From NCBI GenBank assembly GCA_963971285.1, contig OZ020245.1, positions 17,250,983 through 17,314,982 on the forward strand: a stretch of 64,000 nucleotides of DNA, read 5' to 3'. Position numbers and translations under genes: made by a program. Positions 30,654 to 45,600 of this stretch are shown in pieces. The notes under the pieces were generated by a model. The model was not told where the DNA came from. It worked only from the letters and a program-made list of their open reading frames with translations, and searched no databases. The DNA is from Astropecten irregularis (taxonomy: Eukaryota > Echinodermata > Asteroidea > Paxillosida > Astropectinidae). Numbering within the stretch: the stretch's first letter is position 1; each line of letters starts with the position of its first letter.

Positions 30654-33600
30654 CTAAGGTAAAATAAACCATAAAAGGGGGAAATGAAAAGGAAAAACCT
30701 CACACAAAAAAAGAAGAATTGCTTCAATCTAATTGGTAAGAAATGGTATTCTTATCCTAATTTTAGATATATAGAATATTTTTCGTCTGGGAGATATAAA
30801 TATGCAATTTAGACTTGCCCTTCACCAACGTAGTTCCACTAATAAGCATCTGCCCTAGTGAGTGGAGGTCGTGGGTTCGAATCCCATCTGAGCCAGAACA
30901 TTATTTGTTCATGTGCACTCAACAAGCACTGAGTATGCAGTGCTCACCAACGTCGGTGAAGAGCAAGGATAAATTGAATTTCAAAAATTGTTGACTGATT
31001 TTGTTGGAGACAAGGAAAAGTTTGCATTAAGTAGGACACACATCAACAAATGAACTCTCGGCATCATCATACGGTTTCTGGGTTTATGCCATGGTTACTC
31101 ATTACATGTCAGTAAAATTTACATCCTGATCCCAAAACATGGGACTCTATTGCAAGTGCATAATCAGGAACGTAATGCTCTTGCACTGTGCTTCTGGCCC
31201 CAATCATCATTGCGCTTACAGAGCAGGTGTCAAGCATTTTCAATGTGCTGTATCTTAAACAGCAATAGTACTTTTAGTGTGTCAGTAAGCAATCAAGTAC
31301 ATGACTTTTATTTTCTATCTCTTCCAGCGAGACATGATGTTATATAAACAGACATAGGGCGTTTACGAAACGGAGGCTTAGGCTCAGGCTACGTTGTGGT
31401 TTTTCACTGAAGCTGAAGCTCTGTTTTTCTTTTCAAACTAGAGAATTTACTTCAGAAATGCAGCCAAAAGCATCTATTTTGATACCCGTTATGTCAGAAT
31501 GGATAAATAGAAATGACGCCGGAGCCTGAGATGGAGCCTGAGCCTCTGTTTCGTAAACGCCCATAATATTATGTAAACAGACAAAGTATGAGACAGAAGG
31601 TATAGGCTGGTTACCTGAGGTTCAGGTCTGGTTCCCCGTATTCATCCAGGTATGGTGTCTGATGCACGCAGCCTTTATTCTTTGCTGACATCATCAGGAG
31701 TTGACACTCCCTCACTCTAAAGCAACAAAAGTCAGACAAAATCTTACCATTATTGATTAAACGTAAAATGATACTTTGGTTTTTGTCAAAAAAGTGCAAA
31801 TTCAGTCCCATACCGTGCCCACTTTTTGAGTAAACAGTGAAAAACGTGCACAGTATTTTTAAAAAACTTTTCACCATTATTCTTGATCTCCAAAAGATCA
31901 AAATTGTTTTTGGTCATTGGTTTGACTCTTTTCTGGATAAATACAGCATTTCAAACAGAAAAAATATTAAAGGTATGTTTCTACTACCACCATCTTTATA
32001 CCCTGTAAGTTATAGGTAAATCTGTGAGATTTCTGTTTTGGTATGCTACCAAAGTATAATAGTGCCTTTTGTACGTAAATCCGAATGCATGTAAATTGCC
32101 TTCATTGTAGCATGGGCCTTACAAGGATTTTGAACTCCATATGAACATTTCATCTAAACAAATGCCCAGTACAAAGAGGCAAACTTCCTCCTGCAAAATA
32201 AAAAGAGGACCTACCGTAGGTACAGGCCAACGCCCGCCCCACAGGTGATGGCGTGAGAGGTGCAGGCCCCTACAGTCTCCCCTTCGATCTCCGTTTGGCA
32301 GCAGTAGCTCTGGGAGCACACCACGGCACCGCACACCAGGCAGAGAGCTGGCGCCCGGCTGTCGCTCTGGGCACCGCTCGCTTTCGGACACCTGGAAACA
32401 AATGATTTCAAAGTTTCAAAACAGGGTTTCCCAAACAAAAACAAAGATAGAGAAATAAGAAAAGATTGAAATTATCACTCAGGTAAATGAAGATGTGCAT
32501 CCCCTTGCAAAGGGACTACATGTAGTTTATGAGCTTTCCAGTCTTATTTGTGCTGATTTTTTACAAGGAGACTATAAGTGGAGTTTAAGTCTGAGGGACT
32601 GGTTCCACATCCATAAAGGTAGAGGCATATAAATTGTCTTGATGTGGACTAGGTATCCCTTCTACTCCTAGTTATGCTGTGAAGAGACCACCAGTCCCCA
32701 GTGACTTACGTGAACATGGAGACGTTATTCATGAGATCACTGTAGTCGTTGGGCAGCTCGATCAGCTGGTTGACTCCCAATGGGAACCTGCATTCAAAGA
32801 GAGGAGACGATTCAATAAATGATCACGTGGGTGAGTGCACGGGCCACATAGTCTGATGAGTCAAACTCAAAATCTCTCTAGGGTGTAATTCCACAGTTTG
32901 TGGGTTCGAATCCCTTCCATGCAATTATGGTGCTTTTTGTGTCCTTTGAGCAAGACAGTTTTTAACTTATTGCTTCTCTAGTCAGGAGGGAAAAAAACAG
33001 GTACCTTTTAAAGTTGAATGCTGCCAACCTTCCTTCAGAGGTTAAATGGTATAAACAAATCCTTTGTTGAACTGGGGTTAATATAGTTTTATGAGTTTTA
33101 ATATGAGTTTTAAGTGCTAAGCCACCCAAAATGGATTACAAACAAATCAAATACAAAGAGACTTGTAAATATCCTGCCAAACAGTTGTTAGAAAATTGAA
33201 AACGTTAATGGAAAGTTTCCAAGTATTTACCGGATGACTATAGCGCCGGAGTCGCCCAGCTTCGTCTTCAAATCTGGATGTTGACTCCACGCTCTGATCA
33301 GCTCCTCCATGGCGGGACACTGCTCGTCCGACACAAGACTAGCCAGGTCGACTGGCAGGGCCAGGTAGTGGCAGATGAGTTCCAGTTCGTCGTAGCACGT
33401 GCCTGTCGACAGAGGATTATTATAAAGGAGCTTGTCATGAAATTGAGAATTATACACAAGGACTCAAAAGGAACCTTGATTTTTAGTCCTGAGGAGAGCA
33501 TGATCTTGAGCTCACTTGAATCTTGTTCTGCAGAATTTTTGGAAGGTAAAGGACCCTGCAGACACTCAATATCTTTACCATTTTAAAACTTCTTGCTTCC

Positions 33601-36600
33601 TAGAGGGTCGACTTACCCTGAAGCTCCACAGGGGTGGGCACACCGGTGAAAAACCGGAAGAAAATAGCGGCGCAACGAAGAAACGGGAGACAGGAAGTAC
33701 GGACGTGCTCCAGCAGGGCCCACGGATTGGGGTCAGTGCCATCGGTGATGCTGTCCAAAAAAAATATGACAATCACAATGAAATGAAAGACAAACCAACA
33801 CCAGAGAGATTTATACAGAGCTAAATGTTCAGTAAAAAGTATCATATCCTATATTAAAATAAGTTTTTGTCGTTGTTGCTTACCCAGCTAGTGTTCTTAG
33901 TGTCTGGTAGGCCCTCAGCATGTTCTGAGCATGTTCACCCCCAGGTCCGTCCTGTTCCATGGCTGACTCTGTTTCACCTTCGTCTTACATACCAAAAAAC
34001 AACATGATAACACCATTACAATACAATTTTGTGTATAACAATTGCAACGTTTCTTTGCTGTTTTCTACCGTTTTCAATAATCAATTAAGCTGAAAATTTC
34101 ACAGGTTTGTTTTTATTTCATGACAAATCAAAAATAAGAAAACAGACCGCAGCTGTTCTATCAAGTCTATCATAGTATGATATTGTGGACCCTTGTGTCT
34201 TACCTTGTGTAGCAAGCTGAGCCGTGAGCAATATCTGCATGATGTGGGCCGCTAGGATGATCATGACTGCGTGGTGACCCTCCATGGGTAGGGTGGAGAT
34301 GGTGGCCCTCAAACCGGCTGCCCTGTCGCTCTTCTGCACCGTGGCACCAGACAAACACACACTAACCTATGAAATGGATATTCAAAAGAAGTCATGTTTA
34401 ACTTGGGAAGAAGACAAGGCAATTGCTCTGATGTGTATCATAACAGTAGCACTCTCAAGATCAGGTTTCTGTTACTGATGTAAGAGAAATATACCGACAT
34501 TACCGGTACTGCAAAAGTCACAGCTGATGTCCGAGGACAAAGCTTTGTGTTTTCTATTGTCCCTATGCTTTAAAGGTAATACAGTGTATCATACTTTGGT
34601 TTTTATCAAAGAAATACAGATTCATGCACAAAAATATCAAGACAGATACAGTAACAGTCATCTGTGAAACGTTCAGTCTCACACGGTGCCCACTTTTTGA
34701 GAAAACAGTGAAAAACAGCCACAGTATATCTTAAGTATTTTCTCTTTTATTTTTGGTCGTTGTTTTACTAATTTCTGGATAAATACACCATTTCAGGCGG
34801 AACAATTTTAACAGTATGTTTCTACCACTACCATCTTCAAACCCTGTAAGTTATTTTTGAACAAAAGAAGTCTGTTGTAGGACAAGAATAGGTTCATTGT
34901 AATTGCTTTATCCTCCTGTCCTCGGTCCAAACTTGCAAGGTTGCCCAAGCAGAATTCAAACTCCCAACCACCACATGTGTCTGGTTACCAAATGGAGCAG
35001 GGGTTGATTTCACCAAACTCATCGTAACTTACTATCAAATCATAGGAATTGTGATGCAACACAGCCCTACCAAGGATACGATGGTTATCCTTTGTAACTT
35101 GATTTATGATCGATAGTAAGGCTTCATGAAATCGACCCCTGCCTAGCTTTATTAAAGTCCTTTTCAAATCTGGAAAGCCGTAGAAATAAGGATAAAACCT
35201 ACCAGCAGGGAAAACATGTCCATATCGAGAATGCAGGGACCCGTACTTGTGTGCTCGGGGGATAATACTGGAAATGGAAGGAGAAAATAAAAGGTGTGAG
35301 AATGGACACAAATTTGCCCAAACCAATGGAACAATTAAAAAGCACGAGATAGGAACAAAGAGCTTTAGACTTTCTATGGTCAGGACACACTGGCATGTGC
35401 GTTGAGTGATGAACCTGTGTTCTTTACAGAATCATATTTTCTTCCATTATGAGGCTATGGGGGTTTACGAAACGGAGATTCAGGCTCAGGCTCAGGCTCA
35501 GGCTCTGTCGTCCATATTTTGAAAAAATAGGCTGTGAATTTTCATTGAAGCTGAAGCTCTATTATTTTTCCTTATCAAACCAGATAATCACTTCAAAACC
35601 TCAGCCAAAAGCCTCTACTTTGATACCCGTTATTTAAAAGAATGGATTCACAAAATGGAGCCTGAGCGGGAGCCCCTGTTTTGTAAATCCCCTTTATTCC
35701 CCACAATGGCTTCTTTGTTTTAATACTTGAATCTGGATCTCTATTGGCAATCCGACCAACGGCTGGCTCCATTGCACATGCAGGTTCCACTATGGGAGCC
35801 ACTGCACAGTGTCCCAAATCAACAAGAACCTTTTTTGTCCACTTGTTTGAATGAACCACAGACATAGATGTTTCACCTGAAAATTCCAATCTTATACCGG
35901 GTACCCCTCATGTTTCCTCCTTTTCACATACCTGAGAGCAGCCTGATGATGTGCTTCTGAATGTGATTCTGGTCTGAGTAGAATGTATTCACCATAGCAA
36001 AGCGAATCAGAGATTTCAGTCCCTCGTTCTAGCAGCGACAGAGTCAAAAATGAACAGGGCAGGATTGAATCAGGACCGCAAAACGTCAGGATATAAAATG
36101 TGATGAAATTGAGTGACTTCAAACCGATTTTTGTTGTCTTCTGCTCGTGGTCGGGTCCAGAACAGGGCATTGGTCACTTTACGGTACTTGTTGGCAATGA
36201 ATAGCGCCCTCTAGTGCTGATTCATACTAAAGAAACTAAATAACAGAGTGCTCATCAGGACACCATGCCATTGATATGTTAATTAATTACAAGGAAGAAC
36301 ATCAATGTGACAGGTGTTCTAAGGAAGTTAATTAGCCATGCCAAGTTCTGGAAAACCAGGGGAAGCTGTTTGATTTTTGAGACTCACCTGTCTGGAGGAA
36401 ATTTCACCAAACAAGGGCTTGCCTTTATTCCTCAGGAGAACCTCTGTAAAGCAACCGCAAAATCCAACAAAAGAGTACATATTATTTACTTCACACATTG
36501 ACTATTAAGCCCTCTTTTGAGAAGCCTGTAAGGTATTGTAGGGTCAGACTACTTGCTCAATAACTGCCCTGCCTCTAAGAATGTTACCTCATGCAGCAGG

Positions 36601-39600
36601 GAGTCTGTAAGGTATTGTAGGGTCAGACTACCGTACTTGCTCAATAACTGCTCTGCCACTAGGAGGGTTACCTTATGCAGCATGGAGTCTGCAAGGTTTT
36701 GTGGAGTCAGACTACTTGCTTGATAACTGCCCTGCTACTAAGACGGTTACCTTGCTAGGAGTTTATAGCGTATTGTAGGGTCAGAGTGCTTGCTCAGTAT
36801 TAACTGCCCTGTCAATATGAGGATTACTTCTCTGAAGCAGGGAAGATAGGAGTCCAAGTCACTATGGGGGAAAACTGAAAGGAACCAAGACTAAAGTCGG
36901 CCCCGCATCTGTAATTTACCTGTGGACTGGAGCGTGTAGGCACAGACGTTCCAGGACAAAATGGAGACTCGTTGGTTCTCATCATCCGGCATGACTCCTA
37001 GACCAACCTAGACAAACCGAGACAAGACAGAAATATTAAGTACAATCCTCTCACTGTGTCAAACATGAATCAAGCTATATTCCACAAATTTAGCATATAG
37101 ATGATGAATTTCTGAACTGTTAACAATATATTAACCATGGACATCTCCAAGAGTTTCTATGGGTGGAGGAATAGTTGCAGTATTAAAATATGTCTTCTCA
37201 TCCAGAAAAAGAAATTGTGATTAAAAAGCTGTATCCTCTTTGAGTGATCCCCAATGTACTATTTCTCAGGTTGCAGCATTGCTGCTAGTATTGATAAAAC
37301 GATCCTTGAAATAAAGCTGTTTGAAAGTGGTTTCATGGCTTCTGACTGCCAAATGAACAAAGATAATTAACCAATATATCTGGGCAGCTCAGTTGGTAAG
37401 AGCACTTGTACGGCATTCCGGTGGTTACACGTTTGAACCACACTCCAGTCAATTTTGTCTTTGTCCACCTTTCAATGCCCACCCCCAAAAGAAAATGGAT
37501 TTGGATGGATTCGGGACTGTCCATGGGAGTTCGGACACCTTGCATGTCAAAATTCCTTCCATTCGTGGCTCTCTAGTGTTTTCTATCATATCTTGTATGG
37601 GAGGCAACAGGCCTACTCACCGTGTACGCCGTCTTTGAGAACATCCGCACCATCTCCTGAACGCTCTTAGAGAACGGGAAGCTGTCAAACCAATCCAAGA
37701 GATCAAAGAGATTAGAATAAAAACCGTAGACTGAACTAAAACAGGTGTTCTTTTAACCAAATGTTTTTTATCATTCTTTGCCCTTCTTAAAAACCTGGCC
37801 CAATCCAAAAAACTAAACAAACCAGGAGGCCGCAGATCTGAAAATAAAGAACTATTTGTGTGACTTTTCCCTGAAGATTTCGGAATCTTGGTTGAATCAC
37901 ACAAAACTGACAACCAAGAAATTGCAACCAGTTGCCAACCAAAATACCCTGAACTACCCTGGCTCACGGCAACAGCTTCATAAAAACAAACAAATTATCT
38001 ACAAACTTTCCAGCTGAGTGAAAATTTTGTGAATTCATGCAGTTTTACTGAATGTTTTCAGGAAGGTTATGTCACATACTTTGAACCCTGAAGGAGTGCG
38101 CAGAGCTTCTGGAACTTCTGAGTGGCTGCATCGCCTAGTGTCTCCAGCTGCTGGAATGTCTGAGAGGCGGCGTCACCTAGCGTCTCTAGCAGTCCGGTAC
38201 CGGTGAACGCTTGCTTCTCAACACCTCGGGTATGACAGGGAAGGAATGAGGATAACAAATGAGAAGGAGACAATTGAGACAAGGTTGGATCAGAACAGCT
38301 CTGGCTGAAAAGCCCTAGGGAGCACAGGGTTAGGGATAGGCAAGATACGCTACCTTCTTCACTGGATTCCTCCATGTCCTCAGCCGATGCACCCAAACAG
38401 TCCTCGGAGACGACCTTAGACCCCTCTGCAGAAATAGACAGGTCCAGCGCATCTGATCCAGACTGTGGTGCCGGCTTGAGGCCGGAGCGTACCATTCCCC
38501 TGATCAGGTCGAGCCACTCCTGTAAGGTGCTGCTGGGTGGGTCTCTGTGTACAAAGGAAGGGTTGATAAAGAAGGATCTACACAGTTCAATGGGGTTTCT
38601 TTCCTACATACTATGAGTACACATCCACATATAGCCCCTTTCTATACCATATACTTTATACACAGTTGTCCTACATATCCCACATACTATGAGTACACAT
38701 CCACATAGCCCCTTTCATTACCATATACTTTACATACAGTTGGCCTCCATATCCCACATGCTATGAGTATATCCACATAGCCCCTTTCAGTACCATATAC
38801 TTTATACACAGTTGTCCTACATATCCCACATACTATGAGTACACATCCACATGGCCCCTTTCATTACCATATACTTTACATACAGTTGGCCTCCATATCC
38901 CACATACTATGACTACACATCCACATAGCCCCTTTCAGTACCATATACTTTACACACAGTTGGCCTCCATATCCCACATACTATGACTACACATCCACAT
39001 ATAGCCCCTTTCAGTACCATATACTTTACACACAGTTGGCCTCCATATCCCACATGCTATGACCACACATCCACATAGCCCCTTTCATTACCATATACTT
39101 TACATACAGTTGGCCTCCATATCCCACATACTATGACTACACATCCACATAGCCCCTTTCATTACCATATACTTTACATACAGTTGGCCTCCATATCCCA
39201 CATACTATGACTACACATCCACATGGCCCCTTTCAGTACCATATACTTTACACACAGTTGGCCTCCATATCCCACATGCTATGAGTACCGGTACAAATCC
39301 ACATAGCCCCATTCAGAGCCATATACTTTACACACAGTTGGCCTCCATATCCCACATACTATGACTACACATCCACATAGCCCCGTTCAGAGCCATATAC
39401 TTTACACACAGTTGGCCTCCATATCCCACATACTATGACTACACATCCACATAGCCCCGTTCAGAGCCATATACTTTACACACAGTTGGCCTCCATATCC
39501 CACACACTATGAGTACACATCCACATAGCCCCGTTCAGAGCCATATACTTTACACACAGTTGGCCTCCATATCCCACATACTATGAGTACACATCCACAT

Positions 39601-42600
39601 AGCCCCGTTCAGAGCCATATACTTTACACACAGTTGGCCTCCATATCCCACATACTATGAGTACACATCCACATAGCCCCGCGGCTTTTCAGTACGATAT
39701 ACTTAACACACAGTTGGCCTCCATATCCCACATGCTATGAGTGCTCATCCACATAGCCCCTTTCAGTACCATATACTTTACACACAGTTGGCCTCCATAT
39801 CCCACATGCTATGAGTACCGGTACAAATCCACATAGCCCCATTCAGAGCCATATACTTTACACACAGTTGGCCTCCATATCCCACATACTATGAGTACAC
39901 ATCCACATAGCCCCACGGCTTTTCAGTACGATATACTTAACACACAGTTGGCCTCCATATCCCACATGCTATGAGTGCTCATCCACATAGCCCCTTTCAG
40001 TACCATATACTTTACACACAGTTGGCCTCCATATCCCACATACTATGAGTACACATCCACATAGCCCCACGGCTTTTCAGTACGATATACTTAACACACA
40101 GTTGGCCTCCATATCCCACATGCTATGAGTGCTCATCCACATAGCCCCTTTCAGTACCATATACTTGACATACAGTTGGCCTCCATATCCCACATGCTAT
40201 GAGTGCTCATCCACATAGCCCCTTTCAGTACGATATACTTGACATACAGTTGGCCTCCATATCCCACATGCTATGAGTGCTCATCCACATAGCCCCTTTC
40301 AGTACCATATACTTAACACACAGTTGGTCTCCATATCCCACATGCTATGACCACACATCCACATAGCCCCTTTCAGTACCATATACTTAACACACAGTTG
40401 GCCTCCACATCCCACATGCTATGAGTGCTCATCCACATAGCCCCTTTCAGTACCATACACTTTACACACAGTTGGCCTCCATATCCCACATGCTATGAGT
40501 ATATCCACATAGCCCCTTTCAGTACCATATACTTTACACACAGTTGGCCTCCATATCCCACATGCTATGAGTGCTCATCCACATAGCCCCTTTCAGTACC
40601 ATACACTTTACACACAGTTGGCCTCCATATCCCACATGCTATGAGTATATCCACATAGCCCCTTTCAGTACCATATACTTTACACACAGTTGGCCTCCAT
40701 ATCCCACATGCTATGAGTGCTCATCCACATAGCCCCTTTCAGTACCATACACTTTAACACACAGTTGGCCTCCATATCCCACATGCTATGAGTATATCCA
40801 CATAGCCCCTTTCAGTACCATATACTTTACACACAGTTGGCCTCCATATCCCACATGCTATGAGTGCTCATCCACATGGCCCCTTTCAGTACCATACACT
40901 TTACACACAGTTGGCCTCCATATCCCACATGCTATGAGTATATCCACATAGCCCCTTTCAGTACCATATACTTTACACACAGTTGGCCTCCATATCCCAC
41001 ATACATGTACTCTAGTGCACATCACATAGCCCCTTTCAGTATACCGGTAATAGAGAAGGCCCTATCTACATTGTGTATTGAGTGGTCACTTACTCTTCGT
41101 CTTCAGGTAACAGCGACTGTAGAGGTAGTAGAAGGGGAATGACCGTGTTGCCAATCGTCTTACAGAGAGGACATAGGTACTGCTGACGGCTCAGGTCGTA
41201 GCTGAGGTTATTACGGAAACGGAAAGCCCTTCGTTGTTCCTTGCTGACTAACGATTCAAAATACCTGATTGACAATGGATCAGTTGAGAACAAGGATAAC
41301 ACAACTGATGTAATGATATGAATCAATGTACGGCCAACAAAGACAAATTGACTGGAGCGGGATTCGAACATGTGAGTCCCCAGAATACACAATGTGAACG
41401 CAATTTGTACACAACATTTCATAAACATTGAAAGATATTGCTGAATGTAGTGGAAACAACACCAGCAATGATGGCGTGTTTTGTACAGCTATTTTGCAAC
41501 ATCTGGCCGCCCATGCCAATCACGAGGCAATGTTTGTAAGTAAAAGGAAGGTCTATTCAAGTGAATGAATCTGCTTGTTATTTTTACCCTTGCCAGCAGT
41601 CGGCGTGCATGACGTGTCCGCAGGTGCTAGAATGCACACCCCAGGTTAGATGAGAAGGCACAAAGAGTGGATCCACCTCGTCTAGAAGAGAAGATCAGGT
41701 AAAGGAAGAGATTTCAATCAGAAGGAACTTTGCAGCAAGAACACAATGCAATACAATGCACTTCTCAATGAACCACAGCAATTCAAGTCAGCACGTAAGA
41801 GATGACTCAGTATTGATTCTCGGAATACTAACAAACCTACACTAAAATCTGAACAACAAAAATTCTAAAAATTCTTCAAAATCTGAAAATACGTCATTTC
41901 CCCCAAAAAAATCACAAATACTTGTATCACAGAAATTAGGCCCAAAAAAATTAAAAGAACAAACGTTCCTCCAAAAATTTGACAAATTTCCTGAAAATTC
42001 AGAGAAATTCCCTACAAATGACAGAAACTTAGTCAAACTTTAGAACTTTCATCAACTAAACAAAAAACATAAAACAAAAGTTTACACAAAATATGTGTCC
42101 ATTTCAAATGGCCTTTCTGCATCAAATTTTGCGCCAACAAAGAATCAATGTGATAAGAATAAATGAAAATGGATTTTATTTTTCACATTTTTAAAAAAGT
42201 TTTCCAACTTACCAGGATTTCCCAAGTCTGCAACTCTATCTTTGGACAATACCGTTGATCTGTAAAGAGTTTAATACACCACAGTATTCATATTATTGTT
42301 TCTTCTTATACCCAATGCCATCACTAGAAATACTCAGTACATTTAAAAGCTGTTGCATTGACAAATCTCTGTGCTCTTAAAGGTAGTATCATACTTAGGT
42401 AGCATACCAAAACAGAAATCTTCACAGATTTACTTATAACTTTATACCGGGTATAAAGAATATTCAGTCCCATACGGTGCCACTTTTTGAGGAAACAGTG
42501 AAAACTGGCCACAGTATTTTTAAAATCTTTTCAACGTTATTTTAGATCTTTTAAAGATCAACATTGTTTTTGGTCATTGGTTCTCCTCTTTTTCTTGATA

Positions 42601-45600
42601 AATATGGCATTTCAGGCAGAAAAACTTGTAGAAAACAATATGTTTCTACCATCACCATCTTTATACCCTGTAAGTTATAGGTAAATCTGTGAAGATTTCT
42701 GTTTCGGTATGCTACCAAAGTATTCACAAACCTCTGTACAAACATAGGCAGGACGAGGGAGTCACCCTCCGGTCTGATTTCAGACTCCTCCATACACAGT
42801 ATGCAGGTGACTTTGGCAACCTCTTCCACTTGTGGTACACTTCGGGATGGACCGAGAGCAATGTAGGAATCCACTTCCGGCTCGGGCTTCTGAGTGGCAA
42901 CGCTGGAACCGTTCAAAAGGATCAAATAAACAAACAAAGATTTCATATTAAAGTCGTTATACTTGTTGTCATGAATGCTTCATCAGTATTCTATGAAAAC
43001 TGTGGCTAGAACACGGGTTCAACACTAAACTGCTGTCAAATACCACAAGTGGTATTCTATCCTTGCGCAGTGGAATGTTTTTTAATACATTGTACTATAA
43101 CGTACACTGCTATACCAAACATTTAGCTATATCGAACATCATTCAAGGCTCAAAACGTTTGTGTACCAAACATTACTGTGGATCACGTTTGTGTTCATTA
43201 TAGCAGCGTTCCAGTGCACTGCTAATAGACAACGGGCCAATTTCATAAAGCTGCTTAAGCATAAAATTTGCTTAAACATAAAATATCTTCCTCGATCAAA
43301 AAGGATTACCACCCAAATTGTTCATGTTGTTTTAACTGCTTTTGACTTGTATACGCACTAGCATACTGATTTTATTTACCAAGATTTTTGGTGCTTAAAG
43401 GTTCACTGTAATTAAATTTGGGAAAGGGATTAAAGTGCTTTAAAATTATTGCTTAATACATTATTAATGACAATATAAATTATATTTTGTATGCAAGTGC
43501 TTAATTTTAACGGAACAGTTACAAAATCGATATATGTATGCCCCGCCCCTCAAAAAGTCTTACTTGTAACTGACCCACGCAACAATAGCTCGTGACGTCA
43601 CCAACAGAACAAGTATAGGCTCGCTCTGCAGTATACTGTGTGGTGTTCTGCATGTGACGTAAGCAAAGATTTTCACAAAAAGTGAGGTGCTCAATTATGG
43701 GTGTAAAATACCTCCTTTCTCTATATACAATATTTTTTAGAGTAAACAAAGATAGATAGGTTGAGTTTTACAACAGTACAGATGTATTTAACTTCAGATG
43801 TGTTTTAATTACAGTGAACCTTTAAGCAAATTTTGGTGCTTAAGCAGCTCTAAGAAATTGGCCCCAGGGCTTTATCTCCATGATCATGACAATGAGATCT
43901 TACACAGCATCCATGCTGCAGGTAGAAGCCGTCCTCTCCTCCCTGGAACCCATGGTTGTCTCCTTGAAGAACTCCGGATTCTGACGGATGAAGCTCTTCT
44001 GCATGGCCTTCATCTGGTCCATCAGGTGAGTCCGTCGCTTCCGGGCAACCTCCGCCCGGCGCTGGCGCTCTGCTTCCAACCTCGTCTGGTCCTTCTCCTG
44101 CCCGCTAGGACTGGACGACGATGACGATGTTGCTGTGGAAACATCGGAGGCGGGAGTGGGGTCCTTGCCCTTCGTGAGTTGCATTTCTGTGATGGTCTGT
44201 TTCAAAAGTTGACCAAAGGGTATCTTTATTTTGGAATTGTGACTTGTATTTTGATGATGGTTTGTTTCAAACTTATAAGCTTTTGTAGAACAACTACTTC
44301 ACCAGATGTAGTTGAATCTCATGATGTAGTTGTTGCTACAAAGATTATGCACATTTTAAACTCTCGATAGTCAATAAATTGCTATTTGTATTTTTCTATT
44401 TTATATTGTTATCTGACTGATACGGCTACCCACCATTATATGCTGTACCTCAGAATTTGCCAAAACTTGTATTATCGGAAAAGGAAAGTCCTCAGCTACA
44501 TTTTGGTGCAATAAGCCTTTCACAAGTTAAAATTGAACAATATCTAATACACTGAATTCTTTCACTGTGCGTAGACATCAAAACCTGAATTCTCCAAACT
44601 AAAGACACTGTTGCTATATCACATGATTCGGGGCAAACAGATGTCTTGCACCATTAATGCACTGATGGGTATCACTATGCAAAAGCTTGCCCTGAATCAT
44701 GTGATATAGCAACAGAGTCTTTAGTCTGGGAAATTCAAATTGGGGTGTTTATGTGCAATGAAAGAAGTCTGTGTACCAGATACTATTCAGATTTAACTCA
44801 CGTCACATTGCAGGGAACAAAAAGCGCCGACTGACTCGTTTCAAAGTAAATAATGAAAAAGGAGCTTGTGGTGGAGACGAGAAGACTCGGACATTACCTT
44901 CAAGACCCAGGCTAGAAGCTCCTTGTGAGGCTCAATAATACCACTCCCTGAAAGATTCTGAAGCAGATACAGTAGACTAGGCTCACCTGTAACATATCAA
45001 GTATTGACAGCACATGTTGGCATACATACAAGCTGAAATCATCAGAAAACTAACAGGAAATGGACAAGAAGTTCATTTCAAGTCATTCAGGGAGGGAATC
45101 CAAACAAATTGGAAGAGGGATTCGAATCTGCGACATACGAGAATGTTTTCTTTCAAACTTCTGTGAAGTGGATAAATGTCATGAATATTTGACACCCATA
45201 ATGCTTTTTGTACGTGGCCATCTGCAGGAAGTAGGTATTTGATTGAAACACTCATGATATCTTCTGCTTCATAGCAAACCTTGATGAGATGGCAAGGTTT
45301 ACAGGTTGCATTGAGATCTTTAAGATGTGTGGTCCCTAAACTTAGTATTAACCATCTTTGCTTGGATTAAGTGTGTATATCGGTTCATCATTTCATTGGT
45401 TTCTTTAGCACAGAAGCCCTTGAATGTGTAATGACTGAACAGCCACTACAAGCAACGGAACAGCAGGACTGAATAGCGACCACAGGCCCTCTGCATGACC
45501 TACCTTTGGCCAATTTGTCCACAAAGTGAAACTCCTCTCCCGTCTGGTCGAGTCGCTTCTCTTCCAACAAGGCCAGGGCTATGAGGTACAAAGCCTAGAA

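Noticed and set aside
35204..35266. Missing exon between UBR exons 39 and 40
   Set aside because: Human UBR2 has extra residues (around 'FPALQ') here, but exons 39 and 40 join directly in phase 0 and I found no spliced candidate in 34367-35202. The segment may be absent or replaced by the divergent start of exon 40.
38600..41040. Array could be mistaken for a CRISPR or satellite-coded gene
   Set aside because: Units are contiguous with no unique spacers, the context is a eukaryotic intron, and the ORFs in it follow the repeat period only.
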